DNA from: Clostridia bacterium | GTDB lineage: Bacteria; Bacillota; Clostridia; Lachnospirales; Anaerotignaceae | Length of the DNA stretch: 64,000 bases | NCBI GenBank assembly: GCA_022651385.1 | Contig: JALCQR010000001.1 | Coordinates: forward strand, 248,001 to 312,000 | Reading direction: 5' to 3' | In this document: one piece after another, positions 33,693-43,771 of the stretch | Numbering within the stretch: position 1 is the first letter of the stretch | Layout: each line of letters begins with the position of its first letter | The notes under the pieces: model-generated | What the model saw: the letters and a program-made list of their open reading frames with translations, nothing else | The model's database searches: none | Told to the model about the DNA's origin: nothing | Program-made: the position numbers and the translations under genes

Positions 33693-35894
33693 TTGGCTCT
33701 TTATGGGAATGTTATTTTAAGTATACCATCACCTGAAATTGACAGAGTATTTGATTACGAAATACCATTTGAATATTTGAATATAGCCGAAATCGGCATG
33801 AGAGTCAAAGTGCCTTTCGGAGTTAAAAACAAACTTATTGAGGGATACATAATAGACTTAAGCGAAAGCACTTCTGTTGACAGTGAAAAAATAAAGTATA
33901 TTTCTCAGTTTCCGGACAAAGTGCCTGTGTTTTCGGCTGAAATGATAAATACGGCAAAATGGATGAAAGAAAGATATATGACAACGCTTTCTCAATGCCT
34001 TAAAGCTATGCTTCCGGCCGGAATAAATCTTAAAAACGAGGAAACTTTTGTTAAAGTGTCAACAAAACAGTGTGCCGGTTGTAAGCTTTCACCGAAACAA
34101 AAATCTGTTTTGGATTTTGTGTTTAAAAACGATAAAGTAAAGCCTTCGGTAATTAGAAAAAGTTTAGGAATATCAGCCTCTCCCATTGAAACCCTTGTTA
34201 AAAAAGGTTTTTTGGAATTGGTAAATGCTGATACGGAGCATTTTTTTATAAATTATAATATTTTTGAATATGAAAAGCCGCCGCTGCTTAATGATGAGCA
34301 ATTAAAAGCCTGCAAAAGCATGCTTGATAAAAATGAAAAACGTCCCTTTTTGCTTTTTGGAATAACAGGCAGCGGAAAAACCGAGGTATACCTGAAAATA
34401 ATTGAGGAAATATTAAAAGAAGGCAAACAAGCTATTGTGCTTGTGCCGGAGATTTCACTTACTCCTCTTACAGTAAAACGTTTTGTTTCAAGGTTTGGGA
34501 AAAAAGTAGTTGTATATCACAGCAAAATGAGTGACGGCGAGCGATATGAGGCATGGAAGAAAGCGAGTGACGGACGTGCAAGTATTATGATAGGTCCGAG
34601 AAGCGCAGTTTTTGCACCGTTTAAAAATTTAGGTGCCATAATAATTGATGAAGAACATGAATCGAGCTACCGTTCGGAATTTACGCCTAAATATTCAGCA
34701 AGAGAAGTTGCTGAAAAAAGATGTGATTATTATGGAGCGAAACTAATACTTGGTTCGGCTACACCTTCAATCGAAAGCATGAAAGAAGCAACAGAAGGGA
34801 AATATGTGTTGCTTAAAATGAAAAAAAGAGCCGGAAACGGAAGGCTGCCTATGACTGAAATTGTGGATATGCGAACTGAACTTCAAAACGGGAACAGGTC
34901 GGTATTTAGCTTAAAGCTTCAAGAAGAAATAAAAAATGCTCTTGAAAATAAAAGACAAGTGATGCTGTTTTTAAACAGACGCGGCTATTCAACATTTGTT
35001 TCCTGCCGCAAATGCGGGTATGTAATGACATGTTCCAATTGTTCTGTATCATATAAATATCACTCCGGAAGCAACATACTTATGTGTCATTACTGTGGTA
35101 AAAAAATACCGGTCCCTCATGTGTGTCCCAACTGTGGTTCAAAATACATTAAGTTTTTCGGCACAGGCACTCAAAAAGTCGAGGATGAAGCAAGAAGGCT
35201 TTTTCCTAATGCAAGGATTTTAAGAATGGACATGGATACAACAAAGAAAAAGGGAAGCATAGAAAAAATTCTTTCTCAATTCGGAAGCGAAAATGCAGAT
35301 ATTCTTGTCGGCACGCAAATGATAGCTAAAGGGCATGATTTTAAAAATGTTTCTCTTGTAGGTATTATGGCAGCTGATATTTCGCTTAACAGCGGAGATT
35401 ACAGGGGCAGCGAAAACACATTTCAGCTTATAACACAGGCATCAGGGCGTGCAGGACGTTCCGATGACAGAGGAAAAGTAATAATACAAACCTATCAAAG
35501 TGAAAATCCTGTTATAAAACTTGCGGCAAGACAAGATTATGAGAGCTTTTATGTTCAGGAGTCAGCAGTAAGAAAAGCTATGGGTTATCCGCCGTACGGA
35601 AATATATTTACTTTTCTTTTCACCGGAAAAGATGAAAGAAGCGTTATAGAAAACATATGTCTTTTTTCGGACATAGTTAAAGAAAAACATATATCTAACA
35701 TAACTGTTTTGGGGCCTTCTCAAGCCTACATATCAAAAATAAAAAATGAATACAGATGGCGTCTTATACTTAAAGGCAGTGATGAAAACACACTTCGCAC
35801 TTTGACAAAATCAGCTGTAAGTATATACAAAAACAGTAAAAAAGAAAAAGGAATAACGGCAAATCTTTTTATTAATAGCTTTTCCTCTATTTGA
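33693..35894 (+). CDS. priA: Primosomal protein N', replication restart helicase PriA
   Basis: A 733-residue superfamily 2 helicase that reloads the replisome at stalled forks. The N-terminal 3'-DNA-binding domain starts with VILSIPSPEIDRVFDYEIP. Walker A GITGSGKTEVY is near residue 225, and DEEHESSYR is the DEAH-box equivalent. The cysteine array CRKCGYVMTCSNC / CHYCGKK / CPNCG binds two zincs. TTG start at 33693 after CGGAGGG. The helicase C domain includes GTQMIAKGHDF and ITQASGRAGRSD. It is typical in size and order. Confidence 0.96.
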   Translation: MALYGNVILSIPSPEIDRVFDYEIPFEYLNIAEIGMRVKVPFGVKNKLIEGYIIDLSESTSVDSEKIKYISQFPDKVPVFSAEMINTAKWMKERYMTTLSQCLKAMLPAGINLKNEETFVKVSTKQCAGCKLSPKQKSVLDFVFKNDKVKPSVIRKSLGISASPIETLVKKGFLELVNADTEHFFINYNIFEYEKPPLLNDEQLKACKSMLDKNEKRPFLLFGITGSGKTEVYLKIIEEILKEGKQAIVLVPEISLTPLTVKRFVSRFGKKVVVYHSKMSDGERYEAWKKASDGRASIMIGPRSAVFAPFKNLGAIIIDEEHESSYRSEFTPKYSAREVAEKRCDYYGAKLILGSATPSIESMKEATEGKYVLLKMKKRAGNGRLPMTEIVDMRTELQNGNRSVFSLKLQEEIKNALENKRQVMLFLNRRGYSTFVSCRKCGYVMTCSNCSVSYKYHSGSNILMCHYCGKKIPVPHVCPNCGSKYIKFFGTGTQKVEDEARRLFPNARILRMDMDTTKKKGSIEKILSQFGSENADILVGTQMIAKGHDFKNVSLVGIMAADISLNSGDYRGSENTFQLITQASGRAGRSDDRGKVIIQTYQSENPVIKLAARQDYESFYVQESAVRKAMGYPPYGNIFTFLFTGKDERSVIENICLFSDIVKEKHISNITVLGPSQAYISKIKNEYRWRLILKGSDENTLRTLTKSAVSIYKNSKKEKGITANLFINSFSSI

Positions 35895-35900
35895 TATGTA

Positions 35901-35929
35901 TTGTTAAAATCAGTCGAATGGTGTAAAAT
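35901..35929 (+). promoter_or_regulatory. Sigma-A-type promoter for def-fmt
   Basis: TTGTTA (35901-35906), exactly 17 bases, TAAAAT (35924-35929), 38 bases before the def start. Confidence 0.55.
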
Positions 35930-35966
35930 AAAAATAATATGATTAATTTGGAAGGGGTTTTACATA

Positions 35967-36431
35967 ATGGCCAAAAGAAACATAAGGATTTATCCTGATG
36001 AAGCGCTTAGGAAAAAATGCAGACCTGTAAAAGATATAACAAAAAGCGTAGTAACGCTTATAGATGATATGGCTGAAACTATGTATGGTGCAAACGGCGC
36101 AGGCCTTGCGGCACCGCAGGTTGGAGTACTTAAAAGAATAGTAGTAATAGATGCCGGTGAGGGTTTAGTTGAATTAATAAATCCTGTGTTTTTGGAAAAA
36201 TCAGGTTCACAAATAGGAGATGAGGGATGTCTTAGTCTTCCTGGTAAGTGGGCAACAGTTGAAAGGCCTGATTATGCCAAAGTAAAAGCTTTAAATAAAA
36301 AAGGCGAAACGATTATTGTAGAAGGACATGACCTTATGGCAAGAGCTTTATGCCATGAAATTGACCATCTTGACGGAATACTTTACATTGATAAAGCTAT
36401 TGAGCCGCCTGAAAAGGAGAATGAAAACTGA
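35967..36431 (+). CDS. def: Peptide deformylase
   Basis: An iron/zinc hydrolase that removes the N-formyl group from new proteins. All three motifs are present: GAGLAAPQVG, EGCLSLPG and HEIDHLDG. At 154 residues it is the common short form. AAGGGG precedes ATG 35967. The stop overlaps the fmt start, so the enzymes that add and remove the formyl group are co-translated. Confidence 0.96.
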   Translation: MAKRNIRIYPDEALRKKCRPVKDITKSVVTLIDDMAETMYGANGAGLAAPQVGVLKRIVVIDAGEGLVELINPVFLEKSGSQIGDEGCLSLPGKWATVERPDYAKVKALNKKGETIIVEGHDLMARALCHEIDHLDGILYIDKAIEPPEKENEN

Positions 36432-37357
36432 TGAAAGTGGTTTTTATGGGAACGCCTGAGTTTGCCGACGTGACTTTAAGAGAACTTATAAAATTTCATA
36501 ATGTATGTGCTGTGGTAACTCAAATTGACAAGCCTAAAGGGCGCGGCAAAAAAATAGTTCCTCCTATAGTAAAAAAAACAGCAATTGAGTTTGGCATACC
36601 GGTTTTGCAGCCTAAAAGTGCAAAAGACGATGATTTTGCCGACGAGCTTGAAAAATTTGGCGCCGATATTTTTATTGTTGCGGCATATGGTCAGATACTT
36701 CCGGAAAGAATTTTAAATATGCCTAAACACGGATGTATAAACATACATGGTTCGCTTCTTCCGCTTTTAAGAGGTGCGTCACCAATACAGACTTCAATTA
36801 TTGACGGCTTTGAAAAGACCGGAGTTACAATAATGTATATGGCAAAAGGTCTTGACAGCGGTGATATTATTTCAAAAAAAGAGGTTATTATAGAGAATAA
36901 TGACACATACGGGACTTTAGGCGGCAAACTTGCGCATGCCGGAGCCAATCTTCTTATTGATACTTTAAAAAATATTGAAAACGGAAGCGCAAAAAGAGAA
37001 AAACAGAATGAATCAAAAGCTACGTTCTGCCATGTTCTTGATAAGTCCATAGGACATATTAACTGGAATAAAAGCGCTTTTGAAATTAATTGTCTCCAAA
37101 GAGGTCTTACACCGCAGATGGGAGCATATTGCTATTATAATGATGATATGCTTAAGATATGGAATACAGAGGTTTCAGACAAGGAGTATAATGTCGAAAA
37201 CGGCACAATTGCCGAAATTTTAAAAAAAGGTTTTGCTGTACAATGCGGCAAGGGCAGTTTAAGAGTGCTTTCAGTGCAGGCCAAAGGCGGTAAAATAATG
37301 GATACCGATGCCTATATGCGTGGCCACAGCATAGAAAAAAGCATGATTTTGAAATAA
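36431..37357 (+). CDS. fmt: Methionyl-tRNA formyltransferase
   Basis: Formylates initiator Met-tRNA using 10-formyl-tetrahydrofolate. The N-terminal MGTPEFADVTL, the catalytic INIHGSLLPLLRGASPIQ segment (N, H and D positions) and GVTIMYMAKGLDSGDI are family hallmarks, and the C-terminal OB domain follows. It is 308 residues. ATG 36431 shares its A with the def stop (TGATG). It lies in one operon with the downstream metallopeptidase. Confidence 0.96.
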   Translation: MKVVFMGTPEFADVTLRELIKFHNVCAVVTQIDKPKGRGKKIVPPIVKKTAIEFGIPVLQPKSAKDDDFADELEKFGADIFIVAAYGQILPERILNMPKHGCINIHGSLLPLLRGASPIQTSIIDGFEKTGVTIMYMAKGLDSGDIISKKEVIIENNDTYGTLGGKLAHAGANLLIDTLKNIENGSAKREKQNESKATFCHVLDKSIGHINWNKSAFEINCLQRGLTPQMGAYCYYNDDMLKIWNTEVSDKEYNVENGTIAEILKKGFAVQCGKGSLRVLSVQAKGGKIMDTDAYMRGHSIEKSMILK

Positions 37358-37379
37358 CTTCGCAAAAGGGAGTGATTGC

Positions 37380-38090
37380 ATGTTTTATTTGAGTTTTCAA
37401 TATATTTGGGTACTTATACCGGCAATGATTTTAGCCATTTATGCCCAAAGCAAAGTAAAAAACACGTTTGCCAGATATTCAAAAGTATCAAACAGACGAG
37501 GAATTACGGGAGCTGAAGCTGCAAGAGCACTTCTTCAGGCTTCAGGTATATACGATGTAAAAATAGAAAGAGTAAACGGAAGCCTTACGGATTTTTATGA
37601 CCCTTCACACAAGGTGCTTAAACTGTCTGACCCTGTTTACCGCAGTACATCGCTTTCGGCAGTAGGCGTTGCGGCACATGAGACAGGACACGCCGTACAG
37701 CATAATGTGGGATATGCGCCGCTTATGGTAAGAAGTGCCATGGTGCCTCTTACAAGCATAAGCTCAAGGCTTGCTATGCCTTTTATAATAATAGGCATAA
37801 TTTTGGGCTCAGGCAGAAATTACGGCATGGGAGGAATGCTTATACAGGCTGGAATTTTACTTTTTTCACTGGCTGTATTATTTTCACTTGTTACATTGCC
37901 TGTGGAATTCAACGCCTCAAAAAGAGCTGTAAATATGCTTTATGATTACAATATTTTATCTCAGGATGAAGTTGAACCCGTAAAAAAGGTACTTTCTGCT
38001 GCCGCAATGACTTATGTGGCTGCTGCTGCCTCCGCCATAGCGTCGCTTTTAAGACTTATACTAATTTTCGGCGGAAACAGAAGAAGATAA
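37380..38090 (+). CDS. Membrane zinc metallopeptidase, YugP-like
   Basis: A 236-residue protein with an N-terminal TM (residues about 4-22), the zinc motif HETGH at 100-104 (VAAHETGHAVQH), two central hydrophobic spans (about 125-170) and a hydrophobic C-terminus. Proteins of this neutral zinc peptidase family are common next to def-fmt-rsmB in Firmicutes. Substrates are unknown to me. An in-frame ATG at 37380 follows AAAAGGGAG. A terminator follows. Confidence 0.88.
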   Translation: MFYLSFQYIWVLIPAMILAIYAQSKVKNTFARYSKVSNRRGITGAEAARALLQASGIYDVKIERVNGSLTDFYDPSHKVLKLSDPVYRSTSLSAVGVAAHETGHAVQHNVGYAPLMVRSAMVPLTSISSRLAMPFIIIGIILGSGRNYGMGGMLIQAGILLFSLAVLFSLVTLPVEFNASKRAVNMLYDYNILSQDEVEPVKKVLSAAAMTYVAAAASAIASLLRLILIFGGNRRR

Positions 38091-38097
38091 TTTTTTT

Positions 38098-38128
38098 TAA
38101 CACTGCATTTATATGCAGTGCTTTTTTT
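38098..38128 (+). terminator. Terminator after the metallopeptidase gene
   Basis: CACTGCAT (38101-38108) pairs perfectly with ATGCAGTG (38113-38120) around TTAT, followed by CTTTTTTT. Confidence 0.9.
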
Positions 38129-38147
38129 GCCAAAAAAACAAAATTTG

Positions 38148-38176
38148 TTGCAGATAACTTATATTTGAGGTATCAT
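38148..38176 (+). promoter_or_regulatory. Candidate promoter for the rsmB operon
   Basis: TTGCAG (38148-38153), 17 bases, TATCAT (38171-38176). The transcript would include rsmB, rlmN, the PP2C and PrkC genes, rsgA, rpe and thiN. Confidence 0.45.
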
Positions 38177-38253
38177 TATATATTAGTTTGATGGACTTTC
38201 GGATTTATTATATCTAAATATGTCAAATTTTGAACTATTTTCGGAGGAAAAAA

Positions 38254-39597
38254 ATGAATATTAACCCAAGAGAAATTGTTTCTCAGGTGCTTATGGACAT
38301 CGAAAAAGACGGCAAATTTTCAAACATTGCATTAAAAAAAGCGCTTAAAGCAAACGGAGCAATGCCATCTAAAGACAGGGCATTTGTGACTGAAGTCGTA
38401 AACGGCACGCTGAGAAACATAATTTATATAGATTACTGCGTAAATTCATTTTCATCTGTTAAAACGGAAAATATGAAACCGTGGGTGCTGGCGGTTTTAA
38501 GAAGTGCCGTTTATCAGATAATTTTTATGTCTGTTCCAAAAAGCGCAGCAACAGATGAGGCTGTAAAGCTCATAAAAAGAAAAAATCTCGGCGGACTTTC
38601 AGGTTTTGTAAATGCTGTTTTGAGAAAAATATCGACAAACTGGGATAAAGTTGAGCTTCCTGATGAAGACAAAAATACTGCCGAGTATATAAGCATTAAA
38701 TACTCACATCCGCTTTGGATAGTAAAAATGTGGATAAATGCATACGGAAGTGATTTTACAAAAAAACTGTGTATGGCGGATACACTTCCGGAGCCTGTCA
38801 ATATTTGTACAAACACACTTAAGTGCAAAAGTGACGAGCTTGAAGGTATACTAAAAAAAGATGGCATGAATGTACAAAGAGGACATTTTTTAAAAAATAC
38901 ACTCATAATATCAAAAACAGGAGATATATCTAAAAACAAGGCTTTTGTTGATGGGTATTTTAATGTTCAGGATGAAAGCTCATCATTTGCCGTTGACATA
39001 CTTGCTCCCAAAAGCGGAGAAAATATACTTGATGTATGCGCGGCACCGGGAGGAAAAAGTGTACTTGCCGCAGAGATAATGGAAAACAATGGCAAAATTG
39101 TTGCAAGGGATATTTTTAATCACAGACTTGCGCTTATTGATGATACTGCCGAAAGACTTGGAATAGATATTATAAAGACAGAAAACAAGGACGCAATGGT
39201 TTTTGATAAAAATGATGAATTTAAGTTTGACAGAGTTTTGGTTGACGTACCGTGTTCCGGGCTTGGCCTTATGAGAAAAAAAGCCGACATACGTCTTAAG
39301 AAAAACGGAAATGATATTGATACGCTGCTGCCGCTTCAGAAAAAAATACTTGAAACATCTTCGAGATATGTAAAAAAGGGCGGGATAATGGTTTTCAGTA
39401 CCTGCACCATATGCAAAAAAGAAAATATAGGGAATCTAAAATGGATACTTGAAAACCTGCCTTTTGAGGAATGTGAGCTTAGTCTTCCAAAAGGCATTGA
39501 AACAGTAGACGGATATAAATGTGCTGTGCAGCTTTTTCCTAATATACATGGCACAGACGGCTTTTTTATAGCAAAACTTCGCAGAAAGGAGATTTAA
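38254..39597 (+). CDS. rsmB: 16S rRNA (cytosine967-C5)-methyltransferase RsmB
   Basis: A 447-residue Sun/RsmB protein. The N-terminal NusB-like RNA-binding domain (residues about 1-130) is followed by the methyltransferase core: SAM site DVCAAPGGKS, the PCSGLG motif and the second cysteine in FSTCT. ATG 38254 after CGGAGG is preferred over an upstream in-frame codon without a site. One base separates it from rlmN, so this is a tight rRNA-modification operon. Confidence 0.94.
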   Translation: MNINPREIVSQVLMDIEKDGKFSNIALKKALKANGAMPSKDRAFVTEVVNGTLRNIIYIDYCVNSFSSVKTENMKPWVLAVLRSAVYQIIFMSVPKSAATDEAVKLIKRKNLGGLSGFVNAVLRKISTNWDKVELPDEDKNTAEYISIKYSHPLWIVKMWINAYGSDFTKKLCMADTLPEPVNICTNTLKCKSDELEGILKKDGMNVQRGHFLKNTLIISKTGDISKNKAFVDGYFNVQDESSSFAVDILAPKSGENILDVCAAPGGKSVLAAEIMENNGKIVARDIFNHRLALIDDTAERLGIDIIKTENKDAMVFDKNDEFKFDRVLVDVPCSGLGLMRKKADIRLKKNGNDIDTLLPLQKKILETSSRYVKKGGIMVFSTCTICKKENIGNLKWILENLPFEECELSLPKGIETVDGYKCAVQLFPNIHGTDGFFIAKLRRKEI

Positions 39598-39598
39598 A

Positions 39599-40636
39599 AT
39601 GGCAAAGCCTGATTTAAGATCTATGACTATAGAAGAATTGCAGATTCTTACAGATGAGATTGGAGAACCGAAATTTAGGGCAAAGCAGATTTTTGAATGG
39701 CTCCATAAAAAAAATGTAAATTCTTTTGATGAAATGACTAATATTTCAAAATCCATGCGTGAAAAAATGTCTGAAAAATATAAAATAAGCAATTTGAAAA
39801 TAGTTGAAAAAAAAGAATCAAAAGACGGAACAATAAAATATCTTTTTGCCCTTGATAATGATAACATAATTGAAAGCGTACTTATGCGCTATTCATTTGG
39901 CAATGCTGTATGTGTGTCATCTCAAGCCGGATGCCGAATGGGATGCTCGTTTTGCGCATCTACGCTTAATGGCCTTGAATACAATTTGCTTGCAGGTGAA
40001 ATACTTGAACAGGTATATGAAATACAGAAAGATATAGGCGAAAGAATATCAAATGTAGTTCTTATGGGAAGCGGAGAGCCTCTTGACAATTACAAAAACG
40101 TGCTAAAATTTATTAAAATTATAAATGACGAAAACGGTATTGCAATAGGACAAAGACACATAACCCTTTCTACATGCGGACTTGCCGAAAAAATATTGCT
40201 TTTAAAAGAGGAAAATTTACAGATTACACTTGCTGTTTCGCTTCATGCTCCGAATGATGAAATTAGAAAAAGCATAATGCCTGTGGCAAAAAAATACAGC
40301 ATAGATCAGCTGCTTGGAGCATGCAAGGAGTATTCTGATGCAACTAAAAGGCGCATTACTTTTGAATACGCTCTTATCAAAGATGTAAATGATTCAATTG
40401 AATGTGCAAAGGAACTTTCACACCGGCTTAAAAACATGCTCTGTCATGTTAACCTTATACCGGTAAATGATGTTAAAGAAAAAAATTATAAAAGAAGCAG
40501 CGAAACCACTATTCAGAATTTTGCTGACTATCTTAACTCTAAGGGTATTGAAACAACTGTCCGAAGAAAGCTCGGCAGTGATATAAACGCTGCATGCGGA
40601 CAGTTGAGGAGAGGATATCTCAAAAACAGGGGGTGA
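39599..40636 (+). CDS. rlmN: Dual-specificity 23S rRNA/tRNA adenine-C2 methyltransferase RlmN
   Basis: A radical-SAM enzyme that methylates C2 of A2503 in 23S rRNA and A37 in some tRNAs. The cluster ligands are C112, C116 and C119 (GCRMGCSFC). The C-terminal catalytic cysteine lies in INAACGQLR. SGEPLDNY and SLHAPNDEIR are typical. It is 345 residues. A neighbouring Cfr-type resistance enzyme would look similar, but the housekeeping context and the Q-A-G-C-R-M-G pattern favour RlmN. Confidence 0.95.
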   Translation: MAKPDLRSMTIEELQILTDEIGEPKFRAKQIFEWLHKKNVNSFDEMTNISKSMREKMSEKYKISNLKIVEKKESKDGTIKYLFALDNDNIIESVLMRYSFGNAVCVSSQAGCRMGCSFCASTLNGLEYNLLAGEILEQVYEIQKDIGERISNVVLMGSGEPLDNYKNVLKFIKIINDENGIAIGQRHITLSTCGLAEKILLLKEENLQITLAVSLHAPNDEIRKSIMPVAKKYSIDQLLGACKEYSDATKRRITFEYALIKDVNDSIECAKELSHRLKNMLCHVNLIPVNDVKEKNYKRSSETTIQNFADYLNSKGIETTVRRKLGSDINAACGQLRRGYLKNRG

Positions 40637-40644
40637 TGGCGTAA

Positions 40645-41379
40645 ATGATCGCTGTCGGTAAAAGCGTTATCGGTTTGCAAAGAAAAAACAATGAAGACAG
40701 CATCTTTGTTTCTGACAATGATGGGACGCTAAAAACATTTTTTATTGTCGCTGATGGCATGGGAGGCCACAAGGCCGGAGAAGTGGCCAGCAGTATGGCG
40801 ATTGATATTTTTAAAGAATATATATATTCAAAAGCAGATGATTATTACAGGGAAAATACTCTTGATACTCTTGTTGAGGGACTGACTAAAGCAAACTCAG
40901 AACTTTATGAACTATCACAAAAAAAAGACGAGTATGACGGGATGGGGACTACATTTACCTGTGCTGCCATAAGAGATATGACACTTTATATTGTACATGT
41001 GGGCGACAGCAGGTGCTACCTGTTCAGAAATAGTGTTTTAAAACAACTTACAAGAGATCATTCCTTTGTTATGGAAATGGTTAAACAGGGGAAATTATCT
41101 TTAAGTGAAGCACAGCGGCATCCCAAAAGAAATGTTATAACGCGCGCTGTTGGAACAGAAAAAAGGGTGAAGGCAGATACTGTTATTGAAAGCCTGTATC
41201 AAGGCGACATATTGATTTTATGTACAGACGGACTTACTACAATGATTGATGACAAAACCATACAAGATGAGCTCTCATCCGGTAAAAATGCCAAAGAAAT
41301 GCTTGGTATACTTATAGATAAAGCTAATGAAAATGGCGGCAGTGATAATATTTCCGCTGTAATAATAGATTTGAGGTGA
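40645..41379 (+). CDS. prpC: PP2C-type Ser/Thr protein phosphatase (Stp/PrpC)
   Basis: A 244-residue PPM phosphatase with metal-binding motifs: RKNNEDS near the N-terminus, VADGMGGHKAGE, GDSRCYLFR, and the C-terminal DGLTTMI and GGSDNISAVIID. It reverses PrkC phosphorylation. It starts 8 bases after rlmN and ends 4 bases before prkC, the standard arrangement. Confidence 0.95.
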   Translation: MIAVGKSVIGLQRKNNEDSIFVSDNDGTLKTFFIVADGMGGHKAGEVASSMAIDIFKEYIYSKADDYYRENTLDTLVEGLTKANSELYELSQKKDEYDGMGTTFTCAAIRDMTLYIVHVGDSRCYLFRNSVLKQLTRDHSFVMEMVKQGKLSLSEAQRHPKRNVITRAVGTEKRVKADTVIESLYQGDILILCTDGLTTMIDDKTIQDELSSGKNAKEMLGILIDKANENGGSDNISAVIIDLR

Positions 41380-41383
41380 AATT

Positions 41384-43771
41384 ATGACTCTTAATGTCGG
41401 TACGATACTCGGCGGACGTTATGAAATACAGGAAAAAATCGGAACAGGCGGTATGGCAGTTGTATATAGGGGCCATGATAATAAGCTTGAAAGAAATGTT
41501 ACTATAAAAGTAATGAAAGAAGAATTTACGGGTGATCCGAATTTTAAAAACCGTTTTAATACCGAAGCCCGTTCAGCCGCAAGACTTTCACATCCTAACA
41601 TTCAAAGTATATACGATGTCGGAGAAGATAACGGTATATATTACATAGTTATGGAATATATCCATGGAGATTCACTTAAACATGTTATACAGGAAAAGGC
41701 TCCTTTTGATGAAATTACTACTTTAAGCATCACTGTTCAGATGGCTGCTGCGCTTTCTCATGCACATAAAAAAGGTGTTATACACAGAGATATAAAACCG
41801 CAGAATATACTTGTAAGTGTAGACGGCACAATAAAGATTACTGATTTCGGCATAGCTCGTACGGCAGACGTTTCAACTGCCACTGTAACAACAAATGCTG
41901 TTGGCTCGGTGTATTATTTCTCGCCTGAACAGGCAAGAGGCGGATATGTAGATGAAAAAAGCGATATATATTCCCTCGGCATAACTGTATTTGAAATGCT
42001 AACAGGACACGTTCCGTTTGACGGCAATAATTCTGTTGCAATTGCTCTTAAACACCTTAACAGCGAACTTCCTGACATAAGGCAGTTTAACCCAAATGTA
42101 AGTGATATTATAATTTCAATTGTTAAAAAAGCAACTGAAAAAAGAAAAGATGACAGATATGATTCAATAGATGATATGCTGTCAGACCTTGAAAAAGCAA
42201 TTACTTTTGCGAAAGATAAAAAAACAACCGGCGGAAAATTAAATCCGGGGACGGCTGCCGCATCAGTTATTGCACCTAAAACAGCCAAGGCTGAAGATAT
42301 GAGCTCAGCAGATGGCAGTGGTGCTACAAAAATTGGCTTAAATTCAGTTTCTAATGCAGATGAAAATAAAAACGACAAGATAAAAGTGGAAATACCGGGA
42401 GGAAAAAAGGCAGATGGCAGCAAACCATCGGCTTTTGAAAAATATAATAAATCTATGAAAATAAGCAAAGATGACGATTATGAAAATGATAATTATGAAG
42501 ATGATGATTATAAAGATATGAAAGTAGTAAAAAGAGGCAGAAATAAATATGATACTGTAAAAAAACAGGATTATATGAAAAACAATAAAAGAAAATCAAA
42601 TAATTATGATAACAATAATTATGAAGACGATGAAGACGAATTTTACCGCAGAAAAGAAAAGAAAACAATAATTGCAGCAATTGTAACGGCACTTATTATA
42701 ATAGGCATTATAAGTTTTTTCGGAGCAAAACTTTTTACAGGCGGAGCTCTGTTTTCAGGAAATTCTCAGGTAACTGTGCCTAACTTTACAGGCATGACTA
42801 TTGATGATGCAAAATCTAAGGCTGATAAATTAGGACTCAAGATAAATGATAATGATGATGAATACAGTGACTATGATGAGGGTACAGTGCTTTCACAGGA
42901 AACGGACGAAGGTGAAAAAGTTGCTAAGGGTACGGAAATAAACGTTGCCGTAAGCAAAGGCAAAAAAACATTTTCAATGCCGGATGTGGTTAATGAATCT
43001 AAAGATGACGCAATAAATAAAATTACGTCTCTTGGAGGGTCAAAGCCTGAAATTCAGTATGATTACAGTGACACTATAGATGAAGGAATTGTTATGGAAC
43101 AGAATCCTGCTGCACAGACTGAGTTGGATTCTTCAGAAAGAATAATTTTGGTTGTAAGCAAAGGGCAGGAAAACAGTAAAATTGTTGTGCCTGAATTTGT
43201 TGGGAAAGATATATCTACTGTAAAAAGTGAGATAGACGATGCCGGACTTTCACTTGGAAATATAAGTAAAAAAGATTCAGACGCAGTAAAAGATAAAGTA
43301 ATATCTCAGTCAGTTGCTTCAGGAACTGAGGTTGAGAAGGGCACGTCTGTTGATTTTGTAATTTCGAGCGGAACACAACCTGAGGATAATACACAGGATA
43401 ACACAAACGATAACACAGATAATAACACAAACGATAACACAGAAAACAACAACAAAGACAATACTAAGAATGATAATACAAAAACCGACAACGATTCAAA
43501 TACACAGACGACTACTTCCGACAATGCTGAAAAGAGCTTAGCATTTACCATAGAAGCTCCGTCTTCATTTGACGATAAAAACAGTGTTTCGGTAAAGATG
43601 CTTGAGATTGTAAACGGAAATACTGTAAGTGTAGTTTATAACCAAACAAAAACTTCAGCTGATTTTCCGTTTGACGTTTCAATAAAAGGAACTGGTAAAG
43701 TTGAAATGCAGCTCTATATTGATAATGTATACCAGTGGAGCAAAAAAGTTGATTTTTCGGAGGGCAACTGA
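41384..43771 (+). CDS. prkC: PASTA-domain Ser/Thr protein kinase (PrkC/Stk)
   Basis: A 795-residue membrane kinase. The cytoplasmic kinase domain is at about 12-275 (GTGGMAVVYRG, HRDIKPQN, DFGIA). A long Asp/Asn/Lys-rich linker leads to a TM near 428-448. Three PASTA domains lie outside (starting near 462, 530 and 600), followed by an Asn/Asp/Thr low-complexity stretch (about 664-716) and a C-terminal beta domain of about 80 residues. PASTA domains bind muropeptides or lipid II, which links cell-wall state to growth, and to germination in spore formers. The stop overlaps the rsgA start. Confidence 0.95.
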   Translation: MTLNVGTILGGRYEIQEKIGTGGMAVVYRGHDNKLERNVTIKVMKEEFTGDPNFKNRFNTEARSAARLSHPNIQSIYDVGEDNGIYYIVMEYIHGDSLKHVIQEKAPFDEITTLSITVQMAAALSHAHKKGVIHRDIKPQNILVSVDGTIKITDFGIARTADVSTATVTTNAVGSVYYFSPEQARGGYVDEKSDIYSLGITVFEMLTGHVPFDGNNSVAIALKHLNSELPDIRQFNPNVSDIIISIVKKATEKRKDDRYDSIDDMLSDLEKAITFAKDKKTTGGKLNPGTAAASVIAPKTAKAEDMSSADGSGATKIGLNSVSNADENKNDKIKVEIPGGKKADGSKPSAFEKYNKSMKISKDDDYENDNYEDDDYKDMKVVKRGRNKYDTVKKQDYMKNNKRKSNNYDNNNYEDDEDEFYRRKEKKTIIAAIVTALIIIGIISFFGAKLFTGGALFSGNSQVTVPNFTGMTIDDAKSKADKLGLKINDNDDEYSDYDEGTVLSQETDEGEKVAKGTEINVAVSKGKKTFSMPDVVNESKDDAINKITSLGGSKPEIQYDYSDTIDEGIVMEQNPAAQTELDSSERIILVVSKGQENSKIVVPEFVGKDISTVKSEIDDAGLSLGNISKKDSDAVKDKVISQSVASGTEVEKGTSVDFVISSGTQPEDNTQDNTNDNTDNNTNDNTENNNKDNTKNDNTKTDNDSNTQTTTSDNAEKSLAFTIEAPSSFDDKNSVSVKMLEIVNGNTVSVVYNQTKTSADFPFDVSIKGTGKVEMQLYIDNVYQWSKKVDFSEGN

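Noticed and set aside
43375-43530. Asn/Asp/Thr-rich repeats in prkC as a possible frameshifted or foreign segment
   Set aside because: The frame is continuous and such linkers are common in clostridial PASTA kinases.
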